64,000 nucleotides of DNA from an uncultured Verrucomicrobiota bacterium (lineage in GTDB: Bacteria; Verrucomicrobiota; Kiritimatiellia; CAIVKH01). Under the pieces are notes generated by a model, which had not been told where the DNA came from, did no database searches, and saw nothing but the letters and a program-made list of their open reading frames with translations. Position numbers and translations under genes: made by a program. Shown here one piece after another: positions 37,690 through 47,093 of this stretch. Where the stretch lies: the NCBI GenBank assembly GCA_937873455.1, contig CALMYG010000006.1, forward strand, positions 1-64,000, given 5' to 3'. Numbering within the stretch: position 1 is the stretch's first letter; every line of letters starts with the position of its first letter.

Positions 37690-39345
37690 ATGAAACTTTT
37701 CGCCGGCACCGTTGCGCTAACCTTCACCCTGATCGCCTCGACCCCCGGGCAGACGTTGTCCTTCGCTCCTGAAACGCCCGAGGTAACATCACCCGGCGCG
37801 AATAACCTGCAATCGCTGGAGGCGCTTCAGCGGGCGCTGGCCATGAAAGAAGCGGAACTGACCCGCCGCCTGGATGACCTCGCCACCGCCACCGACGACA
37901 GCTTGCGCGAGGAAATCCGCGCCGACATCCGTGAATTGCGCATCGCCATCGAAGACCAGCGCCGCCAGTTCGACGGCTTCGCGGCCAACATTGATTTATC
38001 GCCCTTCACCCCACAGGCCCCGGCCAAGTTCGACTGGCAGGAACAGATCGGCAAACTGCTGGAACCCATCATGGCCGAGATCGAAAACGCCACTTCCGAG
38101 TCCCGGCTGATCGGTCATTTGCGCGGACAAATTGATGACGTTCGCAAACGGCGCGACCTTGCCCAGAAGGCCGTCGACAACCTGCGCGCCCTGCTCGCAC
38201 AACCCGCCTCTCCCGAACTTGAACAGCGGCTGACCGCTCGACTTGAAACCTGGACGCGCACCCTCGATCAAGCCGAGAACGAGTACACCGCCCTCGACCT
38301 TCAGTTACAGAGTCGCCTCGCCGCTCGCGAATCCGTGCTCGACCAATCCGCCCGGTATGCGCGGCACTTTTTCCGAACCCGAGGGATGAACCTCCTGCTC
38401 GGCTTGCTCGCCTTTTCCGCCGTGTTTTTTGGCTTCCGCCTCGCCGATTATCTTATGCACCGGGCCAAACGCGCGCGCGGGGCAAAAAGCTTCAGCACCC
38501 GCCTGACCACCCTGCTGTTCCACGTGTTCAGCGTGCTGGGTGGTCTATTGGCCATGATGGTGATATTCAACCTCGCCGGCGACTGGTTCTTGCTCGGCAT
38601 CATTGTGATCTTTCTGTTTGGCGTCGGGTGGGCCGGAATCAAAACCTTGCCCCAGCAAATCGAGACCATCAAGCTGATGCTCAACATCGGCGCGGTTCGG
38701 GAAGGGGAAGTGATCGTTTACGAGGGCACCACATATCGCGTGGATACCCTCGGCTTTGCCGCCCGCTTGTCCAACCCCGCCCTGGACGGCGGCACACGAT
38801 TGTTGCCGGTAAAATACCTTGTCGGCATGACATCGCGACCGGTCGGCCCGAATGAGCCCTGGTTCCCCTCCCGGGTCGGCGACTGGGTGGAATTGGCCGA
38901 CGGCACGGCGGGTAAGATCATCAGTCAAACCCCCGGTTCCGTTCAGCTCGAAGCCCTTGGGGGTTCCCGCGCCGTGTACCGGACCCCTGACTACCTCGCC
39001 CAATCGCCTCGAAATTTATCCGGCGGATTCCGAATCGAAACGCGGTTTGGCATCGACTGCCGACACCAGGCCATCGCCAATACGGAGATTCCGGCGATAT
39101 TGTCCGCGCAACTGCGCGAAGGACTCGCGACGGCCTTCGGCGCGGAGGCGGTGCGCGGCGTCGAGGTCGCCCTGGCCAAAGCGGCGTCCTCCGCGCTCGA
39201 ATATGCCATCGCCATTGATCTTGCCGGTGATGCCGCCGCACGTGCCCGGGATATCCGCCTGGCCATCACGCGCATCGCCGTAGACACGTGCAACGAACGC
39301 GGCTGGGTGATTCCCTTCAACCAGGTCACCGTGCATCAAGGGTGA
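37690..39345 (+). CDS. MscS-like mechanosensitive channel with periplasmic coiled coil
   Basis: This 551-aa protein has a signal peptide or first helix (about 1-20) and a long charged helical region (about 40-225, with repeated LxxxL/ExxR heptads) likely to be a periplasmic coiled coil. Then come three hydrophobic helices (about 235-320, e.g. MNLLLGLLAFSAVFFGFRL and FLLGIIVIFLFGVGWAGI), an MscS-type beta domain (REGEVIVYEGTTYRVDTLGF, VGDWVELADGTAGKI) and an alpha/beta C-terminal domain. The beta domain is somewhat divergent and appears twice, so channel function is likely but not certain. It is divergent from rlmN, with 99 nt between the starts. Confidence 0.7.
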   Translation: MKLFAGTVALTFTLIASTPGQTLSFAPETPEVTSPGANNLQSLEALQRALAMKEAELTRRLDDLATATDDSLREEIRADIRELRIAIEDQRRQFDGFAANIDLSPFTPQAPAKFDWQEQIGKLLEPIMAEIENATSESRLIGHLRGQIDDVRKRRDLAQKAVDNLRALLAQPASPELEQRLTARLETWTRTLDQAENEYTALDLQLQSRLAARESVLDQSARYARHFFRTRGMNLLLGLLAFSAVFFGFRLADYLMHRAKRARGAKSFSTRLTTLLFHVFSVLGGLLAMMVIFNLAGDWFLLGIIVIFLFGVGWAGIKTLPQQIETIKLMLNIGAVREGEVIVYEGTTYRVDTLGFAARLSNPALDGGTRLLPVKYLVGMTSRPVGPNEPWFPSRVGDWVELADGTAGKIISQTPGSVQLEALGGSRAVYRTPDYLAQSPRNLSGGFRIETRFGIDCRHQAIANTEIPAILSAQLREGLATAFGAEAVRGVEVALAKAASSALEYAIAIDLAGDAAARARDIRLAITRIAVDTCNERGWVIPFNQVTVHQG

Positions 39346-39361
39346 TGGTATCCGAACACGC

Positions 39362-39390
39362 TTGTCAGAAATGCCCGAGCATCCTAGGTT
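39362..39390 (+). promoter_or_regulatory. Predicted promoter of tRNA-Arg
   Basis: TTGTCA (39362-39367) and TAGGTT (39385-39390) are separated by 17 nt, placing the start about 20 nt upstream of the tRNA. The layout matches the predicted promoters at 5966 and 39529. Confidence 0.5.
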
Positions 39391-39418
39391 GTAGACGTAC
39401 AGGATATTCGTTCATCGT

Positions 39419-39495
39419 GCACCCGTAGCTCAACTGGACAGAGCATCTGGCTTCGGACCAGAGGGTTGGGAGTTCGAACCTCTCCGGGTGTACCA
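39419..39495 (+). tRNA. tRNA-Arg (anticodon TCG)
   Basis: The acceptor stem GCACCCG/CGGGTGT (with a G-U first pair), a D arm AGCTCAACTGGACAGAGC, an anticodon stem TCTGG/CCAGA with loop CTTCGGA (anticodon TCG), the T arm GGAGTTCGAACCTC and an encoded CCA at 39493-39495 make a complete tRNA. tRNA-Arg(UCG) would read CGN codons, especially CGA and CGG. Confidence 0.95.
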
Positions 39496-39528
39496 AACGG
39501 TGCGAAAATGGGATCATTAGAATTTGGA

Positions 39529-39557
39529 TTGCCATGACGAAGCGATCTCTCTAGTTT
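39529..39557 (+). promoter_or_regulatory. Predicted promoter upstream of the tRNA-Ser array
   Basis: TTGCCA (39529-39534) and TAGTTT (39552-39557) are 17 nt apart. The start would fall about 10 nt before the first partial tRNA-Ser copy, so the two broken copies and the intact tRNA-Ser would be made on one transcript. Confidence 0.45.
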
Positions 39558-39572
39558 TGCATTCCCAGCAAC

Positions 39573-39683
39573 GGAGAGGTGTCCGAGTGGTTTAAGGAGC
39601 ACGCCTGCCCGTCCCGCGCGGGACGAGGCCTCGTCCCGATCTGATCGGGACGGGGAAAGTGTGCGGTTAATTTTAATAAGGTT
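39573..39683 (+). pseudogene. Partial tRNA-Ser copy 1, interrupted at the anticodon by a palindromic element
   Basis: The first 35 nt (39573-39607) are identical to the 5' half of the intact tRNA-Ser gene, up to CTG in the anticodon loop. A GC palindromic element of about 45 nt then follows, built from cgtcccgcgcgggacg and cgtcccgatctgatcgggacg. The sequence resumes with gaaagtgtg, the 3' side of the anticodon arm, and ends in an AT-rich tail (ttaattttaataagg). The variable and T arms are missing, so it cannot make a tRNA. Confidence 0.85.
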
Positions 39684-39795
39684 GGAGAGGTGTCCGAGTG
39701 GTTTAAGGAGCACGCCTGCCCGTCCCGCTGCGGGACGAGGCCTCGTCCCGATCTGATCGGGACGGGGAAAGTGTGCGGTTAATTTTAATAAGGTT
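39684..39795 (+). pseudogene. Partial tRNA-Ser copy 2, interrupted at the anticodon by the same palindromic element
   Basis: This is a second tandem unit of 112 nt, identical to copy 1 except for one extra base in the first hairpin loop (cgctgcggg against cgcgcggg). It again holds the 5' half of tRNA-Ser, the palindromic element between CTG and GAAA of the anticodon loop, and the AT-rich tail that leads directly into the intact tRNA-Ser gene. Confidence 0.85.
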
Positions 39796-40264
<469 letters not shown>

Positions 40265-40272
40265 GTTTTCAA

Positions 40273-40677
40273 AGGGTTCGAATCCCTCCCTCTCCGCCAG
40301 TTTTGCCTATGGCGTTTACCTATATTATCTACAGCCAGAGCCATAATAAAACCTATGTGGGTTGCGCCGAAGACTGGCGGGCTCGACTCAACAAACACAA
40401 TGCCGGGAAGGTTAAGGCCACATCATCCGGCCTGCCGTGGTCGCTCGTACTGACCGAGGAGCACTCTTCCATGCTGGACGCCCGGCGACGGGAACGTTAT
40501 CTCAAATCCTCGGCCGGACGACGATGGATGAAGAAAACGATGGGTGACCTGTCTGAAGGCACGCCTGCCCGTCCCGCCACGGGACGAGACCTCGTCCCCG
40601 TGTGATCGAAAGGCAATCGGGTCGGTACGGGGACAATGTGTGTGCGTCAAAAGCGTACCGCCCGCCTGATCGGCGAG
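40273..40677 (+). repeat. 405-bp direct repeat, copy 2
   Basis: This is the second copy of the unit described at 39860-40264. It carries its own tRNA-Ser 3' end (40274-40299), GIY-YIG gene and interrupted anticodon/variable arm (40559-40667). It then stops without another T arm, so the array ends here. Confidence 0.9.
40309..40605 (+). CDS. Small GIY-YIG endonuclease-domain protein, copy 2
   Basis: This 98-aa protein is identical to the copy at 39896-40192 in every residue, including the C-terminal tail made from repeat sequence. It follows a 26-nt tRNA-Ser 3' end by 9 nt. Identity at the nucleotide level over 405 bp implies a recent tandem duplication, or an assembly effect that long reads could settle. 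Of the two, either may be the functional gene; no ribosome-binding site is seen for either. Confidence 0.8.
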   Translation: MAFTYIIYSQSHNKTYVGCAEDWRARLNKHNAGKVKATSSGLPWSLVLTEEHSSMLDARRRERYLKSSAGRRWMKKTMGDLSEGTPARPATGRDLVPV

Positions 40678-40688
40678 CGTTGCTTCGA

Positions 40689-41318
40689 CTAGCCGGCTTG
40701 TTCGGCATTCGCCCGCGCGCGCCGCATGTGAGCGCGCATCGCCCACATCATACCGGCCATGAGAACAAAGAGATTGGCCGTGCTCGGTTCGGGAATGACG
40801 ACAAAGCAGTTGGTTTGATCGGTCAGGAGATTATTGTCCTGATTGAAGTCGACGTTGGCCACGCCCAAGGTTGTGCCGCCGACGCCGACCATCATGGTTG
40901 ACTGCCCCCAGACGATGGTCGCGGGATTCGTATTGGGCGGCCCGTTTGTGTTGTAAAAACGGATGTAGAGATTGCTGTGAATCGCGTTATCAAACAAAAT
41001 CGTCAGGAAAAAGGTCCCGGAACCGGGTAACACGCCGGTGCCAATCGTCGTGGTCGCCAGGATGACTTCGTTGCTTTGGGTCGAGCCCCATATGTAACAC
41101 GAGCCAACCTGCACATGTCCCGCGGGCTCGGTAAAGGGCGAGGAGACAATTTCAACAATACTGCCGTCGGGGAGGAAGGTGACGCCGTCATTCTGGTAAA
41201 TCGGAAACGATACATAAAGGTCCATACTGACAATCGCGGCATGGGCGTAGTTGGCCGTACCAAGTAGGAACGACCAACAGACGATAAGCCATCGCCAGTT
41301 GACACCGCGTTTCATCAT
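40689..41318 (-). CDS. PEP-CTERM exported protein
   Basis: This 209-aa protein has a signal peptide (RWLIVCWSFLLGTANYAHA), a beta-rich body, and a C-terminal PEP-CTERM signal: VIPEPSTANLFVLMAGMMWAMRAHMRRAR, i.e. the PEP motif, a hydrophobic helix and a basic tail. Exosortase elsewhere in the genome would recognise and process it. The start at 41318 (MMKRG) is preferred over the ATG at 41345 because a TATACT box at 41353-41348 would put the transcript start downstream of 41345. The mature domain is not recognised. Confidence 0.8.
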   Translation of the reverse strand: MMKRGVNWRWLIVCWSFLLGTANYAHAAIVSMDLYVSFPIYQNDGVTFLPDGSIVEIVSSPFTEPAGHVQVGSCYIWGSTQSNEVILATTTIGTGVLPGSGTFFLTILFDNAIHSNLYIRFYNTNGPPNTNPATIVWGQSTMMVGVGGTTLGVANVDFNQDNNLLTDQTNCFVVIPEPSTANLFVLMAGMMWAMRAHMRRARANAEQAG

Positions 41319-41347
41319 GTATGAATTTGCCTGATTACCAGCCATCT

Positions 41348-41353
41348 AGTATA
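41348..41353 (-). promoter_or_regulatory. Predicted -10 box of the PEP-CTERM gene
   Basis: TATACT on the minus strand (41353-41348) predicts a start near 41341, about 23 nt before the chosen ATG. No good -35 hexamer is visible at 16-18 nt, so an activator or another sigma factor may be involved. Confidence 0.35.
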
Positions 41354-41534
41354 CCCCGCCCTTACGGTATTGTTTACCGCCGGGCCGCCCCACACGCATC
41401 TCACCGTCGCCAACCATACGCCGTACCAGCCGAAGACGTCAACGATTTTGCCGTTAGAATTTCAAAAGAACGCTTGACCCCATGGTGCTTCTGCCTATAG
41501 TTCTTCCCGACAAGTATCGGACACTTTGATGATT

Positions 41535-41560
41535 GAGTGGGTCCCGGCCCACTCTTTTTT
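41535..41560 (+). terminator. Intrinsic terminator or attenuator in the nusA leader
   Basis: GAGTGGG (41535-41541) pairs perfectly with CCCACTC (41548-41554) around a 6-nt loop and is followed by six T. No + strand gene lies upstream for 900 nt, and nusA starts 65 nt downstream. The element therefore more likely sits in the nusA operon leader than at the end of a gene. No other feature is seen between 41354 and 41624. Confidence 0.75.
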
Positions 41561-41624
41561 GTCTCGCCCGGCCTTGGCCGGGGTGTCGGTTGGATAACCA
41601 ACTGCGATAAAGGGTGTTACAATT

Positions 41625-42881
41625 ATGAATAGCGAATTGTTGGCGGTAGCGGAATATATGGAGCGGGAACGCGGAATCGACCGCGAGACCTTGCTTTCGG
41701 CGGTGGAGTCGGCGCTCTTAAGCGCATCCAAGAAAAGTTTCAGCCAAGCTCAGGAAATCCGTATCGGAATCGACCGGAAAACCTGCGACGTGCGGGCCTT
41801 CGCGCAACTGCGTGTCGTAGAGCAGGTTAAGCAACCGCACGACGAAATCGCCCTCGGCGCCGCCCGCATTATCAAACCGGGCGTGAATGCCGGGGATGTC
41901 GTGGAGGTGGAGGTAACGCCCAAAGATTTCGGGCGCATTGCCGCGCAAACCGCCAAGCAGGCGATCTTGCACAAAATTCGCCAGGTCGAAAAAGAAAAGA
42001 TTTTTGAGGAATACAAAGACCGCAAAGGCGATATCGTGAGCGGGACTGTTCGGCGGTTCGAACGGAGCGATGTCGTGGTGGATCTGGGCCGGGCCGAAGC
42101 CATCCTCCCCTCCAAGGAGCGCGTCCCCACGGAGCAGTATGTGGCCGGAGACCGTATTCGGGCGCTGGTGCTGAATGTCGAAAACGCCCCGAACGGCACG
42201 CAGATTACCCTGTCCCGCAGCCATCCGGAATTTGTGCGCCGGTTGTTCGAATTGGAAGTTTCCGAGATCAACGACCGAACCGTTGAGATCAAGGCCATCG
42301 CCCGCGAAGCCGGATTCCGCTCGAAGATCGCGGTGATTTCCCGCGATGAAAAAGTGGACCCGGTCGGCGCCTGCGTCGGCTTGAAAGGCATCCGGGTAAA
42401 GAATATTGTCCGGGAGCTGTCCGGGGAGAAAATTGACATCGTGCGTTGGAGCGATGACGTGAAGACGTTTGTCACCAACGCCCTCGCCCCGGCCAAACTG
42501 ATCCGGTTGACCATCGATGAAGCGATGCGCACCGTGAACATCATCGTCGACGCCGATCAGCTATCGCTGGCGATTGGAAAGAAGGGCCAGAATGCCCGGC
42601 TGACCGCCAAGTTAACCGGATGGAAAATTGATATCCAGAAGGAAGAAACCGACATCAGTTTCGAGGAAAAGGTCGCCCAGGCGGTCGCCAGCATGGCCGC
42701 GGTACCGGGAATTGGAGAGGCCAATGCCGAATTGCTGGTTCAATCCGGCTTTTTGACGCTGGAAGGCATTATGGCGGCGGAAGTGGAAGACTTGGAAGCC
42801 ATCGAAGGGTTTACCCCCGAGCTGGCCAAACAGATACGCGAGGCGGCGGAAAAGAGTTTCGACCAGCCCGGCGTGGAATAG
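41625..42881 (+). CDS. nusA: Transcription termination/antitermination factor NusA
   Basis: This 418-aa protein has the NusA N-terminal RNA-polymerase-binding domain (MNSELLAVAEYMERERGIDRE), an S1 domain (GDIVSGTVRRFERSDVVVDLG), and two KH domains (DPVGACVGLKGIRVKNIV and AIGKKGQNARLTAKLTGW). One helix-hairpin-helix repeat (VPGIGEANAELLVQSGFLTLEGI) ends the protein. It modulates pausing, termination and antitermination. The usual upstream rimP is absent. It is first in the nusA-infB-rbfA-truB-ribF operon; infB begins 9 nt later. Confidence 0.97.
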   Translation: MNSELLAVAEYMERERGIDRETLLSAVESALLSASKKSFSQAQEIRIGIDRKTCDVRAFAQLRVVEQVKQPHDEIALGAARIIKPGVNAGDVVEVEVTPKDFGRIAAQTAKQAILHKIRQVEKEKIFEEYKDRKGDIVSGTVRRFERSDVVVDLGRAEAILPSKERVPTEQYVAGDRIRALVLNVENAPNGTQITLSRSHPEFVRRLFELEVSEINDRTVEIKAIAREAGFRSKIAVISRDEKVDPVGACVGLKGIRVKNIVRELSGEKIDIVRWSDDVKTFVTNALAPAKLIRLTIDEAMRTVNIIVDADQLSLAIGKKGQNARLTAKLTGWKIDIQKEETDISFEEKVAQAVASMAAVPGIGEANAELLVQSGFLTLEGIMAAEVEDLEAIEGFTPELAKQIREAAEKSFDQPGVE

Positions 42882-42890
42882 AATGGATTC

Positions 42891-44966
42891 ATGAGAGTTA
42901 ACGAGTTAGCCAAAGAACTAAACGTCGGCGTCAAAGACCTGATGGACATGATCCAGTCGGTCCTCCGCGTTGACCTGAAGAGCGAAACGGCCATGCTCGC
43001 GCCGGAGCAGGTGACGGCCGTCCGCCGCACGGTCGCGCCGGCGGCCCGCGCAGCCGCGGCCGCGGCCGCGGCACCCCCCGCGCCCCTCCCGCCCGCGGAA
43101 GAAGCGCCTCCTCCGGCGGCCGAACCGCCCCCGCCGGTTGACCCCGCTTCGGCTGACGAAACGCAACCCGAAGAGCCGACCTCCAACGTGCTGGTCATCA
43201 AGCCGCCGATGGTGGTGCGGGATTTGGCGGAAATGATGGGTATCAAACCCAACGTGCTGATCGCCGGGTTGATGGGGATGAACATTTTCGCCTCGATCAA
43301 CCAGAAGATTGAACTCAAGGCGATTCAAGCCTTGGCCGAGAAACACGGCTTCAAGGTAGAGCTGGAGAAAAAAGCGCCCAAGACGCCCCCCCCGCCGCCC
43401 AAGGAAAAAGCAGAGAAAAAGGTGGAGGTCGCGGACACCAGCGATGACTTGGCCCCGCGGCCGCCCGTGGTGGCCTTCATGGGTCACGTGGACCACGGCA
43501 AAACGTCGTTGCTCGATCGCATTCGCAACGCCAAAGTGGCGGCCGGTGAAGACGGCGGCATCACCCAGCACATCGGAGCCTATACGGTAAAATCCGCCAG
43601 AGGCTCCATCACCTTTTTGGACACCCCGGGTCACGAAGCTTTTACCAAAATGCGCGCCCGCGGGGCCAACCTGACCGATATCGTCGTCATTGTCATCGAT
43701 GCCGTGGACGGCATGATGCCGCAAACCCGCGAGGCCATTCAGCACGCCAAGGCATCCGGGGTATGCATCATGGTGGCGATCAACAAGATTGACCTGCGCG
43801 CCGCGAATCCGGACCGGGTCAAACAGCAATTGCAGGGCGAAAACCTGGCCCCCGAAGACTGGGGCGGCACCACGGTATGCTGCCCGGTCAGCGCCATGAC
43901 CGGCGAAGGCGTCGACCACCTGCTCGACATGATCAACCTTCAAGCCGAAGTGTTGGAGCTTAAAGCCAACGCACGACGCAAGGCCCAAGGGTATGTGATC
44001 GAAGCGCAACTGGAAGCGGGCATGGGTCCCACCGCCTCGCTGTTGGTGCGCAACGGAACGTTGCGCGCGGGAGACGCCATCATGGTCGGCCCGCATTGGG
44101 GCAAGGTCAAGGCGCTCATCGATGACCAGGGCAAAAAAGTCAAGGAGGCCGGCCCCTCCTACGCGGTCAAGTGCCTCGGCCTTTCCGGCGTACCCGAAGC
44201 CGGCGCCGAATTCGTGGTGGCCGAAAACGAAAAGGCCGCGCGCGAAACCTCCGAGCTCCGCACCGCGGAAATCCGGGAAAAAAGCCTTTCCGCCACGCAA
44301 CCCAAACGCGCATCCCTCGAATCGCTCCTGCAAAGGGCCGAGAGCGGCGAGAAAAAAGAATTTCACGTCATCATCAAGGCGGATGTTCAGGGATCCATTG
44401 AGGCCATCCTGCATATCATCGAAGGCATCAAGAGCACCAAGGTCGGCATCAAGGCGCTGTTGACCGGCGTCGGCAATATCACGAACAACGACGTCCTGCT
44501 GGCCAGCGCCTCCGACGCGTTGATTATCGGCTTCCATGTCAGCACGGAAAACGGCGTCAACAGCCTCGCCAAACGCGAAGGCATCGAGATCAAGCTGTAC
44601 AACATCATTTACGAATTGATGGACGACGTGAAGAACATGATGGCCGGCCTGCTTGATCCGATTCTCAAAGAAACGGTCAACGGCCAGGTGGAAATCAAAC
44701 AGGTCTTCGACCTCGGCAAAAAAGGCAAGGTGGCCGGGTGCCTGGTCAAGAGCGGAAAAATTACCGCGCGCTCACGGGCCCGGGTCCGCCGTCGTGGCGA
44801 CATCGTTTTCGAAGGCGCCGTCGCCAACCTCAAGCGTTTCCAGAACGACGCATCGGAAGTACGCGAGGGCCAGGAATGCGGCATTCGCCTGGACCACTTC
44901 ACTGATTTCGAAACCGGGGACATCATCGAGGCCTACGAAGTCGAGAAGATTGTTCAACAGTTGTAA
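42891..44966 (+). CDS. infB: Translation initiation factor IF-2
   Basis: This 691-aa protein has an N-terminal IF2_N helix ([19 protein letters not shown]), an Ala/Pro-rich linker, and a second IF2_N-like domain. The GTPase domain has GHVDHGKT (198-205), DTPGHE and NKID. Beta-barrel domains II and IV follow, the latter ending [17 protein letters not shown]-2 brings initiator tRNA to the 30S subunit and promotes subunit joining. The linker is shorter than in enterobacteria. The gene starts 9 nt after nusA. Confidence 0.98.
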   Translation: MRVNELAKELNVGVKDLMDMIQSVLRVDLKSETAMLAPEQVTAVRRTVAPAARAAAAAAAAPPAPLPPAEEAPPPAAEPPPPVDPASADETQPEEPTSNVLVIKPPMVVRDLAEMMGIKPNVLIAGLMGMNIFASINQKIELKAIQALAEKHGFKVELEKKAPKTPPPPPKEKAEKKVEVADTSDDLAPRPPVVAFMGHVDHGKTSLLDRIRNAKVAAGEDGGITQHIGAYTVKSARGSITFLDTPGHEAFTKMRARGANLTDIVVIVIDAVDGMMPQTREAIQHAKASGVCIMVAINKIDLRAANPDRVKQQLQGENLAPEDWGGTTVCCPVSAMTGEGVDHLLDMINLQAEVLELKANARRKAQGYVIEAQLEAGMGPTASLLVRNGTLRAGDAIMVGPHWGKVKALIDDQGKKVKEAGPSYAVKCLGLSGVPEAGAEFVVAENEKAARETSELRTAEIREKSLSATQPKRASLESLLQRAESGEKKEFHVIIKADVQGSIEAILHIIEGIKSTKVGIKALLTGVGNITNNDVLLASASDALIIGFHVSTENGVNSLAKREGIEIKLYNIIYELMDDVKNMMAGLLDPILKETVNGQVEIKQVFDLGKKGKVAGCLVKSGKITARSRARVRRRGDIVFEGAVANLKRFQNDASEVREGQECGIRLDHFTDFETGDIIEAYEVEKIVQQL

Positions 44967-45019
44967 CGGTCGCGCCGCCGGCATGCCGCCCGGTCGGCGA
45001 GAGCAAAAGGAACCAAGCG

Positions 45020-45421
45020 ATGAGCATTGACCGCCTTACCCGGGTTAACCAGTTGCTCAAACAAGAAATTGCCGAAACCCTGTTCCGGGTGGTCAACGAT
45101 CCCGGATCCGACATCGGCGCGGTGACCGTAACCCGTGTGGAGACCAGCAGCAACCTCCGCAGCGCCCGCGTCTATGTTTCCATTCGCGGCGAACCCGCAC
45201 GGCAGGAAGTCCTGCTTCGACACCTTCGCGGGCATCGCAAGGAAATCCAGCAGTCCGTATCCCGGCATGTGGTGCTGAAATACACGCCGCAATTGACCTT
45301 TGAAATCGACCATTCCCTCGAAGACGGCGATCATGTGCTGAATGTTATCGCCCGACTCGAGAAGGAACACCCCGAACAATTTGAAGACCCGGACACCACC
45401 CAAGGCGACGAACATGGTTAA
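45020..45421 (+). CDS. rbfA: Ribosome-binding factor A
   Basis: This 133-aa protein matches RbfA: IDRLTRVNQLLKQEIAETLFRVV, VTVTRVETSSNLRSARVYVSI and the KH-fold end RHVVLKYTPQLTFEID. It binds 16S rRNA helix 1 during 30S maturation. AAAGGA lies 12 nt upstream of the ATG. Its last 8 nt overlap truB, showing coupling, and the acidic tail (PEQFEDPDTTQGDEHG) reads into that overlap. Confidence 0.95.
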   Translation: MSIDRLTRVNQLLKQEIAETLFRVVNDPGSDIGAVTVTRVETSSNLRSARVYVSIRGEPARQEVLLRHLRGHRKEIQQSVSRHVVLKYTPQLTFEIDHSLEDGDHVLNVIARLEKEHPEQFEDPDTTQGDEHG

Positions 45422-46160
45422 CCGGGGCCGCAGCTTTTCCGGGCCGGGCCCGGATCCTTGGGATGGCGTGCTGTTGGTGGACAAGCCTTCCGGCTTCACC
45501 TCCCACGATGTTGTGGCCAAAGTGCGTGGTCATTTCCGTATTAAAAAAGTCGGGCATGGCGGCACCCTGGATCCGATGGCCACCGGCTTGCTCATCCTAC
45601 TGACCGGGCGGGGCACCCGCTTATCCGGCCAGGTGATGGGCGCGGATAAAACCTACGAAGGCGTCATGCGCCTGGGCGCCACCACCGACACCCAGGATGC
45701 GGACGGCCAGGTGCTGGAGGTGCGTCCGGCCGAAAACGTGACCACCGAAAACATTAAAGCGGAAATGCTCAAACGGATCGGCGACCAGATGCAAACGCCG
45801 CCCATGGTATCCGCCATCAAGAAAAACGGCGTTCCTCTCTACAAACTTGCCCGCAAAGGCGAGGTCGTGGAACGCGAGCCGCGGTTTATCCATGTGTATC
45901 AGTTCACGCTCGACGAACGCAACGGTCCCGATGTGCGCTTCACCCTACGCTGCACCAAGGGCACCTATGTGCGAACCCTCTGTGCCGATATCGGGGAAGC
46001 GCTGGGGTGCGGCGCCCATCTTTCCGCCCTGCGGCGAACCGCATCCGGATCGTTTTCCATCGCCGAGGCCTTACCCTTGAGGGACCTCCTGTTGCTTTCT
46101 CCGGATGACGTCCTCCAACGTATTATCCCCATGCACCGACTCGCCCCCGGCCAGGGTTGA
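45414..46160 (+). CDS. truB: tRNA pseudouridine-55 synthase
   Basis: This 248-aa protein starts at ATG 45414, inside the end of rbfA; the longer frame is a shadow of rbfA. Family signatures are GVLLVDKPSGFTSHDVV, HGGTLDPMATGLL with the catalytic Asp, and the RNA-contact end YVRTLCADIGEALGCGAHLSALRRT. It makes pseudouridine 55 in the T loop of tRNAs. The C-terminal PUA domain seen in some TruB proteins appears absent, giving a short form. Confidence 0.96.
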   Translation: MVNRGRSFSGPGPDPWDGVLLVDKPSGFTSHDVVAKVRGHFRIKKVGHGGTLDPMATGLLILLTGRGTRLSGQVMGADKTYEGVMRLGATTDTQDADGQVLEVRPAENVTTENIKAEMLKRIGDQMQTPPMVSAIKKNGVPLYKLARKGEVVEREPRFIHVYQFTLDERNGPDVRFTLRCTKGTYVRTLCADIGEALGCGAHLSALRRTASGSFSIAEALPLRDLLLLSPDDVLQRIIPMHRLAPGQG

Positions 46161-46163
46161 ACC

Positions 46164-47093
46164 ATGAACGTCCTTCACGCCCTGGATCAACGTGAACGAC
46201 CCGAAACCCCGCTTGTCCTGGCGATCGGTTTCTTCGACGGCGTTCACCTCGGCCATCAGCGGGTTATCGGGCTGTGCCGCGACAAGGCCCGGGAAATCGG
46301 CGCGCAATCCTGGGTGATGACGTTTGATCCTCACCCGCTGCATGTCGTCCAGCCCTCGGCAGCGCCCCTGCTGCTTACCGGTCTTCCCGCCAAGGTGGAG
46401 TTGCTGGCCGACCTGGGAGTGGACGGATGCCTGGTGATGCCGTTCACCCCGGAATTTGCCGAATGGTCTCCCGAGGCGTTTCTGGAACACCTCGTGCACG
46501 GGGCCCCCGGCTTGCGCGAAATCGTCATCGGTGAAAACTGGCGTTTCGGACGCAAAGCCTCCGGCGATGTCCAACGCTTGAAGGACCTGGCCGCCCGCCA
46601 CGGTTTTCAGGTCACCGTGGCCAATCCCGTGCGGCACGGCGGCCACGCGGTATCGAGCTCGCGCGTTCGCGAAGCAGTGGCACGCGGACAACTGGACGAA
46701 GCGGCGCGAATGTTGGGGCGTCCCCATGCGGTGCGTGGCACGGTGGTGAAAGGCGCTCAACGCGGCCGCCGGCTTGGATTTCCCACCGCCAACCTGGATC
46801 TCACCGGATTCGCGCTTCCACCTCCCGGCATTTATGCCGCGCGGGTGCGCCTCGACAACCGGAAATACGGCGGGGCGGTTTATCTTCCCGCACCCCCGCA
46901 TGGCGCACCGAGCGGGTTGCTGGAAGTTCACCTGCTCGATTTTTCCGGTGATGTGTATGAGCGGGAATTAACCGTCTCCTTGTGCGCTCACTTGCGCGAC
47001 GACAACCGCCGCTTTACCGACGAGGCCGACTTGATTCGACAAATCGGCGAAGACATACGCGCCATCCGCCAGGTTCTGGAAACCCAATCATGA
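46164..47093 (+). CDS. ribF: Bifunctional riboflavin kinase/FAD synthetase
   Basis: This 309-aa protein has an N-terminal nucleotidyltransferase domain (IGFFDGVHLGHQRVI with the HxGH motif, and VIGENWRFGRKASGD) and a C-terminal riboflavin kinase domain (RGRRLGFPTANLDL, PPGIYAARV, LEVHLLDFSGDVYERELTVSL). It makes FMN and FAD from riboflavin. It starts 3 nt after truB and overlaps the next gene by 4 nt, as is usual for the nusA-ribF operon. Confidence 0.96.
   Translation: MNVLHALDQRERPETPLVLAIGFFDGVHLGHQRVIGLCRDKAREIGAQSWVMTFDPHPLHVVQPSAAPLLLTGLPAKVELLADLGVDGCLVMPFTPEFAEWSPEAFLEHLVHGAPGLREIVIGENWRFGRKASGDVQRLKDLAARHGFQVTVANPVRHGGHAVSSSRVREAVARGQLDEAARMLGRPHAVRGTVVKGAQRGRRLGFPTANLDLTGFALPPPGIYAARVRLDNRKYGGAVYLPAPPHGAPSGLLEVHLLDFSGDVYERELTVSLCAHLRDDNRRFTDEADLIRQIGEDIRAIRQVLETQS

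Noticed and set aside
39608..39660. Group I intron in the tRNA anticodon loop
   Set aside because: The insert is only about 45 nt, far shorter than a group I intron core, and the downstream tRNA exon is missing in copies 1 and 2.
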